Source: Eutreptiella sp. 'Long Island Sound 2002' (taxonomy: Eukaryota > Euglenozoa > Euglenophyceae > Eutreptiales > Eutreptiaceae). Taken from it: a stretch of 64,000 nt of DNA. The translations under genes were made by a program, and so were the position numbers. The DNA lies in NCBI GenBank assembly GCA_964036045.1, contig OZ038384.1:26031000-26094999 (forward strand). Direction: 5' to 3'. Numbering within the stretch: position 1 is the first letter of the stretch; every line of letters starts with the position of its first letter. Below the pieces are notes generated by a model. That model saw only the letters and a list, made by a program, of their open reading frames with translations. It was not told where the DNA came from and ran no database searches. This document shows positions 9,536 through 18,789 of the stretch, piece after piece.

Positions 9536-10029
9536 ATAGGCGTTATTGAGGTATCGCGAACAGTAGAGGTGCATCATAACATTGGTCCCACAAGTGTGGG
9601 TGTCAATAAATTCGGTACAATAGTGCTCCTTACACTCATCACAAACTGCGACGGTGGAGCGTTCTGGCAACACAACACACACACTTCTGCCTCATCCTCT
9701 GCCTCATCTTGCGTGCCACAACCGAGCAAACAGCTGCTCAATGCGTGCCCTATACCACCCGTGCACGTCATTGTAACATTGTTGGCGGGCTGTCAAAGTG
9801 CCATTCTTTCTTCCAATGAGAGGCACAATGACATTAATCCGGCCCTTATAAGCACCATCATGGCCCCCAACTTCGAAATCAAAGAAATCACCTCGGGTAC
9901 GAGAAGGTCCGTACCCATCCCAAATCAAAACATCTGCTGATGTCCCGGGGGCCAAGGGGCAAATCCATATAATGTTGCCCAACATATCAACAGCAACAGT
10001 CCACCGGCAGGGCACGGGTCACAAAAGAT
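9536..10029 (-). pseudogene. PIF/Harbinger transposase C-terminal fragment (DDE_Tnp_4)
   Basis: The minus-strand frame from 10015 reads WTVAVDMLGNIIWICPLAPG, then TSADVLIWD, GGHDGAYKG, and IGRKNGTLTARQQCYNDVHG followed by WYRARIEQLFARLW. This is the standard order of the PIF/Harbinger DDE transposase: first Asp strand, the GSxxD turn, the D-x-x-Y segment, and the final R-x-x-x-E helix (here ARIEQLF). The N-terminal part is missing because the segment is cut at the 23-bp duplication at 10029-10051. After ARLWHAR the frame breaks, and weak sequence continues to about 9540. The first Asp and the Glu are kept, but the fragment cannot be active. Confidence 0.72.
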
Positions 10030-10310
10030 GCCCGGCGCGCGCCCGGCGCGCCAACGTTCCCCCTATGCCGTGTGGTATGCGGTGTTGCCCGCCCCGGGGT
10101 CGCCCCCGCTGCCCCCGCAGCACCACTACCCCCGCGCGGGTGACGACGCCGCAGCGCGGGCGTGGCTCGCAGCCCGCGAGCTCGTGCGGGCGTAGCGGCA
10201 GCGCCACAGGGTGCAGGTCGCTGTTCGCGCACCCTGACCAGGGTGTGCGGGCACCGGGCGGCCGTCCGCCGAGGCTACCGTGACCCCGCCCCCCCCCCCC
10301 AGGGACTTGC
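10030..10310 (+). pseudogene. LINE fragment, continuation across the insertion
   Basis: After the duplicated GC-rich 23-mer the plus strand reads QRSPYAVWYAVLPAPGSPPL, then WLAARELVRA, TAG, RQRHRVQVAV. The minus strand of 58000-58552 reads PGVYAVWYVVPTAPGNP and TARVPVRVWPRRHGVQVVF in the same order, so both are copies of one LINE domain. At the TAG (10193-10195) the other copy has TGG (Trp), which shows directly that this stop is a point change. The segment joins the LINE piece ending at 9338 once the 0.7-kb insertion is removed. Confidence 0.55.
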
Positions 10311-10432
10311 TTGAGCGGGGGGGCGAGGGGGGGAGGGGGTCCAAGGGAGGGGGGAGGGGGTCCAGGGGAGGGGGGGAGGGGGTGCAGGGGAGGGGGGGGA
10401 GGGGGTCCAGCGGGCACGGGTCCCCCCCCCCC
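10311..10432 (+). repeat. G-rich minisatellite (GGGGGAGGGGGTCCA units)
   Basis: Tandem units of about 19-21 bases of the form GAGGGGGGAGGGGGTCCAGG, five to six copies, ending in a C tract. The same minisatellite recurs at 11085-11151 directly beside the assembly gap. It can form G-quadruplexes on the plus strand and probably caused the gap. Confidence 0.75.
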
Positions 10433-10638
10433 CGCCGGAACATACCCAATCCACAGTGATCAGAAAAATTATTGGAGAATGAACAACTCAGCACATGGAA
10501 ATGCCATGTTGTCGGCCGCAAACAAAGAAAATTCATCATTGAAGGTCAATTCAAGGTTCCCACATCTCACCAATGCAAAACAACTACAACAAAGCGGGAC
10601 ATTCACCATCTGATGCCAAATGACAGTGATCTTTCTTG

Positions 10639-11004
10639 TCAGTCAGAATTAGGCTCACCTGAAGTGGAGCCCCCATTGGTAGTGGAATTGGAACTGGAAC
10701 CTGATGATGATGACGAACCTAAGTCACTGCCTGAATGGGAGACATGAGACAAATTATCAGGCAGCGCCTCATCACCCACTAGCTCTGGATCAGAGGGTAC
10801 CTCGGCTTTTTGTCTTTTATGACCGGTGATGCTATCTTTAAACCTAAAATAGAGCAGCGCGTCAATTGCGTCTTCCCGTTTTGCACGTGGCAACGGTGGG
10901 ACCGGGGAGCTGAAATACACTAACAACGAGCGTTGGGGCATGGTAGTCTGGAAAACAAGGGAGATGGAGCACACATGGAGCAATATGTACACAATGTATG
11001 GCAT
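10639..11004 (-). CDS. Small unknown ORF with Ser-rich tail
   Basis: A 121-codon minus-strand frame between the two G-rich minisatellite blocks. The N-terminal part reads VYFSSPVPPLPRAKREDAID and ALLYFRFKDSITGHKRQKAE. The C-terminal part is acidic and then a Ser/Gly/Asn stretch (SHSGSDLGSSSSSGSSSNST). Such a tail is typical of disordered regions. No domain is recognised, and the opposite strand also has a 91-codon frame over 10472-10747, so the coding strand is uncertain. It may be a remnant of a gene interrupted by the minisatellites. Confidence 0.3.
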   Translation of the reverse strand: MPYIVYILLHVCSISLVFQTTMPQRSLLVYFSSPVPPLPRAKREDAIDALLYFRFKDSITGHKRQKAEVPSDPELVGDEALPDNLSHVSHSGSDLGSSSSSGSSSNSTTNGGSTSGEPNSD

Positions 11005-11084
11005 GCGCCGAAGGCGCCGAATAATTTTTCCCCATGACTAAAAAATGTGCCAGAAACCCAGGTTTTCGGGTGCACTTGAGCTGA

Positions 11085-11151
11085 GGGGGGAGGGGGGAAG
11101 GGGTCCAGGGGAGGGGGGGAGGGGGTCCAGGGGGGGAGGGGTCCCCCCCCC
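11085..11151 (+). repeat. G-rich minisatellite, second block
   Basis: Same GGGGGAGGGGGTCCAGG units as at 10311-10432, running into a C tract that meets the gap. Confidence 0.7.
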
Positions 11152-11351
11152 NNNNNNNNNNNNNNNNNNNNNNNNNNNNNNNNNNNNNNNNNNNNNNNNN
11201 NNNNNNNNNNNNNNNNNNNNNNNNNNNNNNNNNNNNNNNNNNNNNNNNNNNNNNNNNNNNNNNNNNNNNNNNNNNNNNNNNNNNNNNNNNNNNNNNNNNN
11301 NNNNNNNNNNNNNNNNNNNNNNNNNNNNNNNNNNNNNNNNNNNNNNNNNNN
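11152..11351. other. Assembly gap (200 N)
   Basis: Exactly 200 undetermined bases. The gap sits between C-rich ends, as expected where sequencing stalls in G/C tracts. Translated frames crossing it are meaningless. Confidence 0.99.
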
Positions 11352-11641
11352 CCCCACCCATCCCGCGGCATGGCGACAGGCCTGCCCCCCCCCCCCCGGC
11401 CCGCGGGCGCGGCCGGGAGTGCACGGCCGGCCGATATGCAGAGTTGCCGGGACAGCCATCGAGCGCCCCCCAAGCAGCCTGTGAGCCTCAAGATCGGCCC
11501 TCAAATCAAATCAAATTAAATCAAATCCGCCGACCCCCTAGGTTTGGGTTGACAAGGGGCGGGGGGACTTCCCCCTCTGCAACCCCTGAAACGGTTGAAC
11601 ATCCCTGGGGGTCGAACCCTAGCTGGGAGCAGCCCCCGTGG
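11352..11641. other. Unannotated stretch with a short AAATC run
   Basis: GC-rich sequence with C tracts, then a short AAATC-type tandem (11500-11527). I see no gene. Confidence 0.4.
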
Positions 11642-11790
11642 TAAATTACTTAATGGAAAAAAATTTCCTTTCTTTACTAAGTAATTTACTCGGTAACAAA
11701 GTACATCTATTGTTCTACTTAGTAATTTAAAGTAAAGTAATTCTACTTAGTAGAAAAAGACATTCAGTTTTTCTACTAAGTAATTGCTTC
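11642..11790. repeat. AT-rich TACTAAGTAATTTA repeat
   Basis: About six spaced copies of the near-palindrome TACTAAGTAATTTAC and its complement within 150 bases. It has no coding potential. The motif is self-complementary and could fold into short hairpins. It resembles the interior of a small non-autonomous element, but I see no terminal repeats. Confidence 0.5.
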
Positions 11791-12309
11791 GTCAAAAACC
11801 CACCTGCAGAAAAAGAAACAAGATGTAGCACCCCTTCGACTGCATATCACCGCTTCAGAGCTGCCCCAACTTCCTCCTGCTTCGTCTTGGACGTCTGAAG
11901 AATGCCATCTGGAGGACACAACTGGCGGATGAACGAGGTCCACTGCAGTGATGCAGCGTGGAGCGCATGTACAAGGCCAACAGGAAGGTTACTTAAATGT
12001 ATCAGGGTCAAACTTTGGCTAGGCGGTGCACCACATGGGAACTCCAAACGAGAGCTCCTAAGGAGTGCCAATGAGGCACAAGTGAAGGAGATGCGTCGGA
12101 GGCCAATAAGGAAAAGGTAGACCCAGGGCATGTACAGCACCCGGATCCGTCGTGATGACCTGGGCTCGCAGGGCCACTCTGCGCCAAATCTACCACATCT
12201 GATGAGAGCGGGAATAGATGTTTGTTGACATGCTGGGCACACGCACTCACAGGTGGTGGAGGCTGGCACCAGGAGATGCACCGCAGAATAACCAGCATGG
12301 CATTTTAGT
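11791..12309. other. No recognised feature
   Basis: Mixed-composition sequence with only short overlapping open frames on both strands and no motif. Confidence 0.3.
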
Positions 12310-13092
12310 TCAGGTCAGCAGAAGATCCTGATCGTCCTTTTCTATGCAACCCTGCGGCCATTGTGGCATTTCCAGGACTTGCTGGTGGGAATTGTTCTGC
12401 TGTCTACAACCATGAGGGTGTCGGATGTGAGATGGCGGTTGAAGTCCCTGTGGCAGAGCTTGTTTTTCGCAAGGGCAAGGGGCGGAGCCACACAGGAGGT
12501 CATGAACGCCGCTCCCGCAGCTAAGTTTGAGCCCACAAACCGCACTCCCAAGCACGCACGATGCCGGTGGACATGGGTTTGCACGCGTTGTGTCCACACC
12601 GAAAAGGGACAGTGGGTGTGTCGTGCTGCACACGCACACAGAAAGGCGCGTAGTTGCGGATGCTTTGTGCAAAGCACACACCAATGAGGGCACCCCCCAG
12701 GACTGTCCTTGACGGGAAAAGACAACTTTTCCGTCAAATTTCACCAAAATATAACACACGCAGCGCCAGTCGACCAACAGCGCCGGGCCATTCACCAACA
12801 GCGGTTGACCAGTCATTGACTGCAATTGGCGGTCGCAGCAGTTGGTATTCAACCGACAGCAGTTTGCGCTACCAGACGGCGGGTGGCTGTAACTGACAAG
12901 TTTTCGCCAGCAACCACAGGCAGTCGAACCCAGAGCGCTCTCCTTAAGGCCCGTCCTTCGTAGAAAAAAAACCCGGTTCCCTAAAAACACCGGGACCCCC
13001 AACCGTGGACCCCCTGCGGGGTCAACGGTTTCAAATAGACGCCAGCCCCCCTCACAGCTGCATTTGGTGGCCCAGATGTGCAGGCAGGGCAC
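12310..13092 (-). CDS. Long unrecognised ORF, 260 codons
   Basis: The longest minus-strand frame in this part, starting at an ATG at 13092. It is Cys- and Trp-containing (WRCVCYILVKFDGKVVFSRQ; GSAVCGLKLSCGSGVHDLLC), with no motif I recognise and no matching neighbour. Another minus frame over 12342-12737 is also open, so chance openness is a real possibility. There is no clear splice site or poly-A signal. I list it only because of its length. Confidence 0.22.
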   Translation of the reverse strand: MPCLHIWATKCSCEGGWRLFETVDPAGGPRLGVPVFLGNRVFFLRRTGLKESALGSTACGCWRKLVSYSHPPSGSANCCRLNTNCCDRQLQSMTGQPLLVNGPALLVDWRCVCYILVKFDGKVVFSRQGQSWGVPSLVCALHKASATTRLSVCVCSTTHPLSLFGVDTTRANPCPPASCVLGSAVCGLKLSCGSGVHDLLCGSAPCPCEKQALPQGLQPPSHIRHPHGCRQQNNSHQQVLEMPQWPQGCIEKDDQDLLLT

Positions 13093-13539
13093 CTACAAGA
13101 TGCAGCTGGAGCCCGCTAAGGCAGCAACTGCTGGACATCGAACTCGGTGCGATGGAACTCCACAGGACGCCCAGGGTTCAAGTTTTGAGGGTTCAAGCGA
13201 CGCCTCCGGCGGCTGATACTCTGGGCAGCATCAGCAGGTGCGGCAGCAGCAGCTATGAGCTGGCCCTTGGGAGGGCTGTTGAGAAGTAGGCCCTCCGCGG
13301 GAATGTCATCGATTTCCAGAAGTTTGGGAGACGAAGCATCGAGAGATGTACTTGGGGACATTGTGGAGTGCGTGCCAGCCTGCGATATAAAAAGGGGGGG
13401 GGGATGCAGTGCGTCTGCCTGACTGTGTGAGAGAAGGGCATCATACCGTGATGTGCCTGACTGGGGACCATACAGTGCGTGCGCCATTTGTGACGAAGAC
13501 GGATCAACGTCGCCCAAGATTGCGAAACCCCCCGTGAAA

Positions 13540-13690
13540 AATGTAAGTCGTGTACCAAAAAATCGTCTGGTCGTGGAATTTTTTTTGCAGCAAATGCGTG
13601 TAATTTTTTTTGCGGTAAGTCGTGTAAATTATACAAAAAAATTTTGCGGTAAACGCGTGTAATTTTTTTGTGGTTAGTCGTGCAAATTAT
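13540..13690. repeat. GCGGTAA/CGTGTAA repeat family, first block
   Basis: Spaced copies of TTTGCGGTAA, CGTGTAA and poly-T, with a spacing of about 30 bases. The same family forms the larger block at 14150-14420, and the two blocks flank two copies of the 105-bp repeat. Confidence 0.55.
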
Positions 13691-13939
13691 GAAAAAAAAT
13701 TGAAGAATTGAAAGAAATGCAACTTTTACGATGGGACGCCGAGGCCAAAAAGCACATGGTACTCTGTGTGGCCACCAATTAGCTGGGACTTGGCCAATAT
13801 AACATAGTTTCACCTGGTGTCATTGGCACTAGACACAAAATCAGGCCCAAGAAAAGAGTCGTGACAGGGCCATGGCCAACATCCAGTGTGCCTGCACTGG
13901 GAACAAAATCAGGCTCAAGAAAAAGAGTCCTGACAGGGC

Positions 13940-14135
13940 CATGGCCAACGCTACGTCACCCTGCATTCTCGGGGATCCCCAAACCAAGGGGGACAAAATC
14001 AGAAGTGGCTACCTCACCCCTCCCTTCTCGGGAGCCCAGAAGAGGGCCGAAGTGCTACATCACCCCTGCATTCTCGGGGGTCCCCAACGCAAAGCGCGGG
14101 GACAAAATCAGAAGTGGCCTACAGGCATGCATTTT
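13940..14135 (+). repeat. Two diverged copies of the 105-bp repeat
   Basis: Sequence of the form CCCTGCATTCTCGGGGATCC, then CCAAACCAAGGGGGACAAAA, matches the large arrays at 27414-27975 and 30480-32425. Here about two copies are present, more diverged, between blocks of the GCGGTAA family. Confidence 0.75.
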
Positions 14136-14149
14136 CAGTAAAATTGGTA

Positions 14150-14420
14150 ATTTTTTCTTTGCGGTAAGGTCGTGTAATTTTTTTTTGGCGGTAAACGCGT
14201 GTAGGAAAAATTGTCACATTGTGTAATTTTTTTTTTGGCGGTAAATTGTGTAATTTTTGTTTTTGTGGTTAATGCGTGTAACAAAAAAATCGTCACGTCG
14301 TGTAATTTTTTTTGCGGTAATGCGTGTGACGAGCTTACACAACTTACCGCAAAAAAAAAATTATACGACTAGACGATTTTTTTGCTACACACATTTACCG
14401 CAAAAAAAAAAGTACACGAA
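14150..14420. repeat. GCGGTAA/CGTGTAA repeat with inverted copies
   Basis: At least six units of the form poly-T then GCGGTAAnnCGTGTAA lie on the plus strand up to 14330. From 14335 to 14412 the same unit appears reversed (TTACCGCAAAAAAAA). The block can therefore fold back on itself around 14330. No gene is present. Confidence 0.6.
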
Positions 14421-14591
14421 TTACAACATACACAACCCCCCTACCCCTTTGGGGTAAAGTTTCCAAGAAATTGGGGGGTTTCGAGGCTGTTCACAGGAGG
14501 GTCTGCAGAAGTGAGGTCCAGGGGTGGGAGGGGCATTAGAGTGGGAGTGGGACCCCATCCTTTCCCTTTGTAGAACGTGGGCCAAGTGTAA

Positions 14592-15458
14592 TCAAAAGAG
14601 ACTGTCACCGGTATTTGTAGACTGGCTGTGAATCAATGGCGCTTGGCGATTAACCGACAGTGGTCGGCTGTTCGCCCCAGGGCGCGCAAGGTGCGGAGGG
14701 GCCGGGGCGGGATTGGGTCCTTCAAAAAGAAAGAAAGCACTGCCCCTGGATTGGGGTACCGGCGCAGTGTTGGTGATTGCAAAAAAAATAGTCTCTGAAG
14801 CGACTTCGAATGCCATGACACCACATGAATGGGGAAGCCCTTGCCGAGCACCAGTTGGCCTTCCCAAGCCCATGTGGGCCGTCCTGAACTGTCCTGTACC
14901 ACTTGGCAAAACGCAAATCCGCATGTGCGTAACACATGGGATGCATGGCAGACAGGGCAGTGCCTGGCCCGCCTTTGGCCCCGATTGGCCAGGCACTACA
15001 AACGTGAGGCATATACCGCGATTTCGTACTGGGGCTTGATGGGGGATGTGATGTGCCGTTTGGCCTTGACATAGCGAGACAGCCCTGCCCGGTCTGCTTG
15101 CAACTTGCCGGGAGACTTGATATAGGCCCCACTGGAATTCATCTGCACAGACATATGAGAGGAGACTGGCATCCACAGGGACTGGGGCAAAGAGCACGGG
15201 TCCGAGAGAAGAGGCAGTTGGGGGTCCTTCTTTTCCTAACGGTGGCCTTTGAAAAACTGATGTTGTCTGAGCGCTCCAGCAAGAAAAGGGGAAACAGTGC
15301 CCCACAGCAAGAAATACTGCCAGATGCCCACAGCCAGCAGTCGTCCTCTGTCGTGAACCAAGGACTACCTCCTGCATGACTTTAACGCCCCCCACAAACA
15401 CCCCCCCTTCTTGCAAACCCCTGCCTGCAGGAATCGTTTTGAAAAAACAATGTACCAC
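14592..15458 (-). CDS. Unrecognised ORF, 288 codons
   Basis: Long minus-strand frame starting with ATG at 15458 and ending at 14592. It contains hydrophobic stretches (GHLAVFLAVGHCFPFSC; SLGPVLFAPVPVDASLL) and a Pro-rich C-terminus (GPNPAPAPPHLARPGANS). Two shorter minus frames overlap it, and one of these reads LRFAKWYRTVQDGPHGLGKA, which looks equally coding, so a frameshifted or spliced gene is possible. No motif allows a function. Confidence 0.25.
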   Translation of the reverse strand: MVHCFFKTIPAGRGLQEGGVFVGGVKVMQEVVLGSRQRTTAGCGHLAVFLAVGHCFPFSCWSAQTTSVFQRPPLGKEGPPTASSLGPVLFAPVPVDASLLSYVCADEFQWGLYQVSRQVASRPGRAVSLCQGQTAHHIPHQAPVRNRGICLTFVVPGQSGPKAGQALPCLPCIPCVTHMRICVLPSGTGQFRTAHMGLGRPTGARQGLPHSCGVMAFEVASETIFFAITNTAPVPQSRGSAFFLFEGPNPAPAPPHLARPGANSRPLSVNRQAPLIHSQSTNTGDSLF

Positions 15459-15750
15459 GACCTGTATTTAAAAATGACCAATCCATCGCAGGGATCAGTT
15501 TGAGGGGCAAATATAGCGGTACCAGACCCCCTTTTTTTTGGCTCCTCTACATCCCTTTGGCTCTTGTGATAGGGCACCACAACAGAGAACTATAACACTG
15601 CAAACCTCAAATCTTTGGCACCAACTGGACACAGAGATACAGAGATACAGTTGCAATTTAGAAAGATCAACCAGTTATCTCAGATGCCTCTTCTTAATCA
15701 GCATCATTTCCATCACATTGAATCTAAAACACTGAATGGCCGTAGGACAA

Positions 15751-15755
15751 ACAGC

Positions 15756-15796
<41 letters not shown>

Positions 15797-15836
15797 CGAC
15801 AACAACGGCAACAACAACAACAACAACAACAACAGC

Positions 15837-15868
<32 letters not shown>

Positions 15869-15870
15869 CC
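15751..15870 (+). repeat. (AAC)n microsatellite, first block
   Basis: About 40 near-perfect AAC/CAA triplets with a few CGG, GGC and AGC interruptions. Open frames through it give poly-Asn, poly-Gln, poly-Thr or poly-Leu and are not genes. Confidence 0.95.
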
Positions 15871-15927
15871 CTCGCCTCGGCACACAGCAGGCCTTGCCTG
15901 CTAGTAGGGCAATCAACACTTGAAGCA

Positions 15928-16632
15928 TGAGGGGCTGGGTCCCCAGATATCTGGTGTTTTTGGGCTGGGTCCCCTATGAAAGTATACCTGGGCTGGGCCA
16001 TGTGGAGGTATGCTATGTGGGGTTGGTTCCCCTTTCAATCAGTGGGGCTGGGTCCCCTTCCACTCTATCGGGCTGGGTTCCCTTGCAATCGACCAACTGG
16101 CGGGAGGATCTATTGCAGATACCTTGCTCCCTGGAGCACCCGTTTGCCTTCTACACCGCACAGCACGTCTGGTTCTGTCCCACTACTGATCCAGATCTCA
16201 GGGGCTGGGTCCCCTTTCAATGCGAGGGGCTGGGACCCCTTCTCCTCTATGGGGCTGGGTCCCCTCTCAATCAATGGGGCTAGGTCCCCTGTTATCGTGG
16301 GGCAGGGTCCCCTTGGAATCGACTGGCGGGAGGATCTATTGCAGATATCTGGTTCCCTAGAACACCCGTCCGCCTTCTTCTGGCCCACTGCTAACTCAAA
16401 TCTCAGGGGCATGGTCCCCTTTTGCTGTGTGGGGTTGGATCCGCCATGTATTTTGCGGGGCTGCATCCCCTTTCAATCAGTGGGGCTGGGTCCCCAAGCA
16501 ATGGGGTTGGGTCCCCTTCTACTCTATGCGGCCGGGTCCCTATTCAATCAGTGGGGCTGGGTCCCCTTTTGGTATGTGGGGCTGGGTCCCCTTTTATTCA
16601 GTGGGGCTGGGTCCCCTTTTATTCTGTTGGAC
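15928..16632 (+). repeat. GGGGCTGGGTCCCC minisatellite with internal duplication
   Basis: Around twenty irregularly spaced copies of TGGGGCTGGGTCCCCTTT, each with the palindromic core GGGnCTGGGTCCC, spaced 25-35 bases. A larger unit containing the sequence GGCGGGAGGATCTATTGCAG occurs twice (about 16096 and 16325), showing a segmental duplication of about 230 bases within the array. It is flanked on both sides by AAC microsatellites. Confidence 0.85.
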
Positions 16633-16774
16633 CGAGTACTATACTGCTATGCCGTGTGCACCTATGTGCCGGAGGCGGCATATGCTGTCCAACGTGCCCT
16701 ACTATGTGATCCTAGGGGGGGACGCGCTGCCGCAAGCATAACAGACCAATCACCGCTACACCGCTACACCGCTA

Positions 16775-16790
16775 TAACAACAACAACGGC

Positions 16791-16864
<74 letters not shown>

Positions 16865-16865
16865 C
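16775..16865 (+). repeat. (AAC)n microsatellite, second block
   Basis: About 30 AAC triplets followed by degenerate ACC/ACG triplets. It mirrors the first block on the other side of the minisatellite. Confidence 0.95.
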
Positions 16866-17164
16866 CACGCCCATGACCACGACCACAACCTTGACAACGA
16901 CAACCACCAATGTGTGCGGGCTTCAATCTGGGCTTCCATATGGTGAAGATGTCTATATGTCACATATGTCTTACATGTGCAGCGAAATTTTGGACAATAT
17001 GCAACTCAAAACCACAGAGTGTGAGCAACAACCTGCAACGACACGCAGATGCGCAAAAACCCAGCAATACCATATGAACAGCGATCAACACGCGCAGTGC
17101 ATGACTAGCGCCCCAGCCCGTCATAAACAAAGCAGCAGCAGAAGTACAAATGTGAACTAAGTCC

Positions 17165-17740
17165 CGAGGTGTGAACGGCAGGCAACAAAGCAGTTGTGCG
17201 GAACCCTGATCCTGAAAACTCGGTGCTGAAACGTGACTGGCGAGCTGCAAAGCCCCATAGGCCGACACTCAATCCAGGAAGCTTAGCTGTGCCTAGCCAA
17301 CGAGAGATGTGTGAACCGAAGTGTGCAACAACATAATAGAGTGATGCGCGAGCAAGCTCCACAAAGAAATCCAACCTGTGAACGGCAGGCCCAATCCGGC
17401 GTGAAAATATGCCATGCTTGATCCGGGAAACTCGGAGCTAAGATGTGACTGGCGAGCTGTCAATGGACAAGGCCAATGGACAGACACTTGATCCACAAGC
17501 TCAGCCAAACATCTCTGAAAGCTGAATTGCCAAGCAGTCCAACCATCACTGTCCAGCGGCGCAACAGGACAATGGAAGAGGAAGCTCCAAAAAGAACTCC
17601 GAGGGGTGAACGGCAAGCGCAATCCGGTGAAAGAATGTGCCGTGCCTGATTCGGGAAACTTGGTGCTAAGATGTGAATGGCGAGTCGTCTTGTCGCGGTT
17701 CTGCAAACACTCAATCCAGGGAGCTCCACTGTGACCGGTC
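17165..17740 (+). repeat. About 220-bp tandem repeat, 2.7 copies
   Basis: Units begin near 17171, 17379 and 17606 with GTGAACGGCAGGC (or GTGAACGGCAAGC). Each contains an AAACTCGGTGCTGA-like and then a TGACTGGCGAGCTG-like segment, then CACTCAATCCAGG. Copies differ by many substitutions and indels, so this is an old duplication. Minus-strand frames through it are open but follow the repeats and show no motif. Confidence 0.65.
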
Positions 17741-18240
17741 ATTGACAACGTAGTATGGTGCCAGGCTCATGTGCGAAGCATAAACAAGAAGCCAACAATG
17801 TGCAGCTAGGTGCTGAGATGGGACCTGCGTGCGATGCCTTCACAGTCCATACAATGTGTTGTACCGTGACACGCACGGTAACGCTCTGAATGAACTACCA
17901 CCACATTCCTAATGGCGCAAATGCCCTCAACAACTGGTGCAACGCAAAAAGAATCAATGCACAAAGGCTGCAGGTGAATGCGCAGAGGGTGCACAGCACA
18001 TCATGTGCCCCAAACCCCCCCCCACATGCTCTGCCCCAAACCCCCCCACGTGCTTTGCTATCCCAGTGCAGTGTGCCATGCCATGTCAGCCCGCGACTCT
18101 TTGTCCTGTACAAGGCCCTCGATCAAGGTGACCGAGTTTCAGGACTTTGCAGACTGCAAAGCAGAGGGCCGCGAGTGCACAGTGGTCTGCCGAGATCATG
18201 AAGACCGACGTCGGCTCACACCAAAACCCCGGCGCTGTCC

Positions 18241-18699
18241 TTGTTTGCCGATGACGTTGTCTCAGGGGCGTCGCGTGCAGCCATTGCTCAGGCTAATGTT
18301 GACCTCTCTGCCCACAGTTACGAGAAGGCCGTAGAACAGCTGCCGCGTCTTCCGAGTGCTGCCATAGCAAGTGACTTCTCTGAAGACCCTGTAGTGCTGA
18401 ACCATGGCACCTCTCTATCGCTGGAAGACATGATCGTGCTAGCGGCTGCAATTGTTGCTGTTGCAGCAGGTGAAGGGCAAAAAAGCATCGGGGAGCTCAC
18501 GAAGGAGGGTGTTAGCAGCGTTATGCATGGACGAGGCCGAAGGAGCGTGCTTCAGTATGCGGTACACCAAATTTTCCCCGCAAAGGCAAGCCAGAGTGAC
18601 CAATACCATCTGCGCGACCGTGTATCGAACATATCAACGGCAACCCAGAACAAACAGAAGGATGATCTCCAAGCTCTCTTACAAGGACTAATGCGTTAG
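18241..18699 (+). CDS. Unknown alpha-helical ORF, 152 codons
   Basis: Plus-strand frame reading LPSAAIASDFSEDPVVLNHG, then SLSLEDMIVLAAAIVAVAAG, then TKEGVSSVMHGRGRRSVLQY and NKQKDDLQALLQGLMR before a TAG. The codon texture looks real. Upstream in another frame, TRPSIKVTEFQDFADCKAEG suggests the gene begins near 18100 and is split by a frame change or intron. No family is recognised. Downstream (18700-19214) the same strand continues with similar texture, so both may belong to one gene. Confidence 0.35.
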   Translation: MFADDVVSGASRAAIAQANVDLSAHSYEKAVEQLPRLPSAAIASDFSEDPVVLNHGTSLSLEDMIVLAAAIVAVAAGEGQKSIGELTKEGVSSVMHGRGRRSVLQYAVHQIFPAKASQSDQYHLRDRVSNISTATQNKQKDDLQALLQGLMR

Positions 18700-18789
18700 A
18701 GCCAAGGCAGTGTAGGAGATGCGCCAGATGAAGGCCCCGCTGACCAGAGCACAGGAAAAGGCCCCCCGTAAAAGAGCGCCGAGCCCGGA

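Noticed and set aside
8840-9940. 366-codon plus-strand frame
   Set aside because: It runs across the 23-bp duplication and antisense through the PIF transposase fragment, so it joins unrelated DNA.
11595-11640. tRNA gene suggested by a B-box-like GGTTCGACCCC (minus strand)
   Set aside because: No A-box or cloverleaf can be found upstream at the right spacing.
10862-11644. Frames running through the 200-N gap on both strands
   Set aside because: The undetermined bases were translated as X. The flanks are G/C minisatellite.
15675-16001. Poly-Val/Leu, poly-Asn, poly-Gln and poly-Thr frames
   Set aside because: These are translations of the AAC microsatellite in different frames and strands.
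15928-16632. CRISPR-like array (regular repeats)
   Set aside because: Units are not separated by unique spacers of constant length, and the window is eukaryotic. It is a minisatellite.
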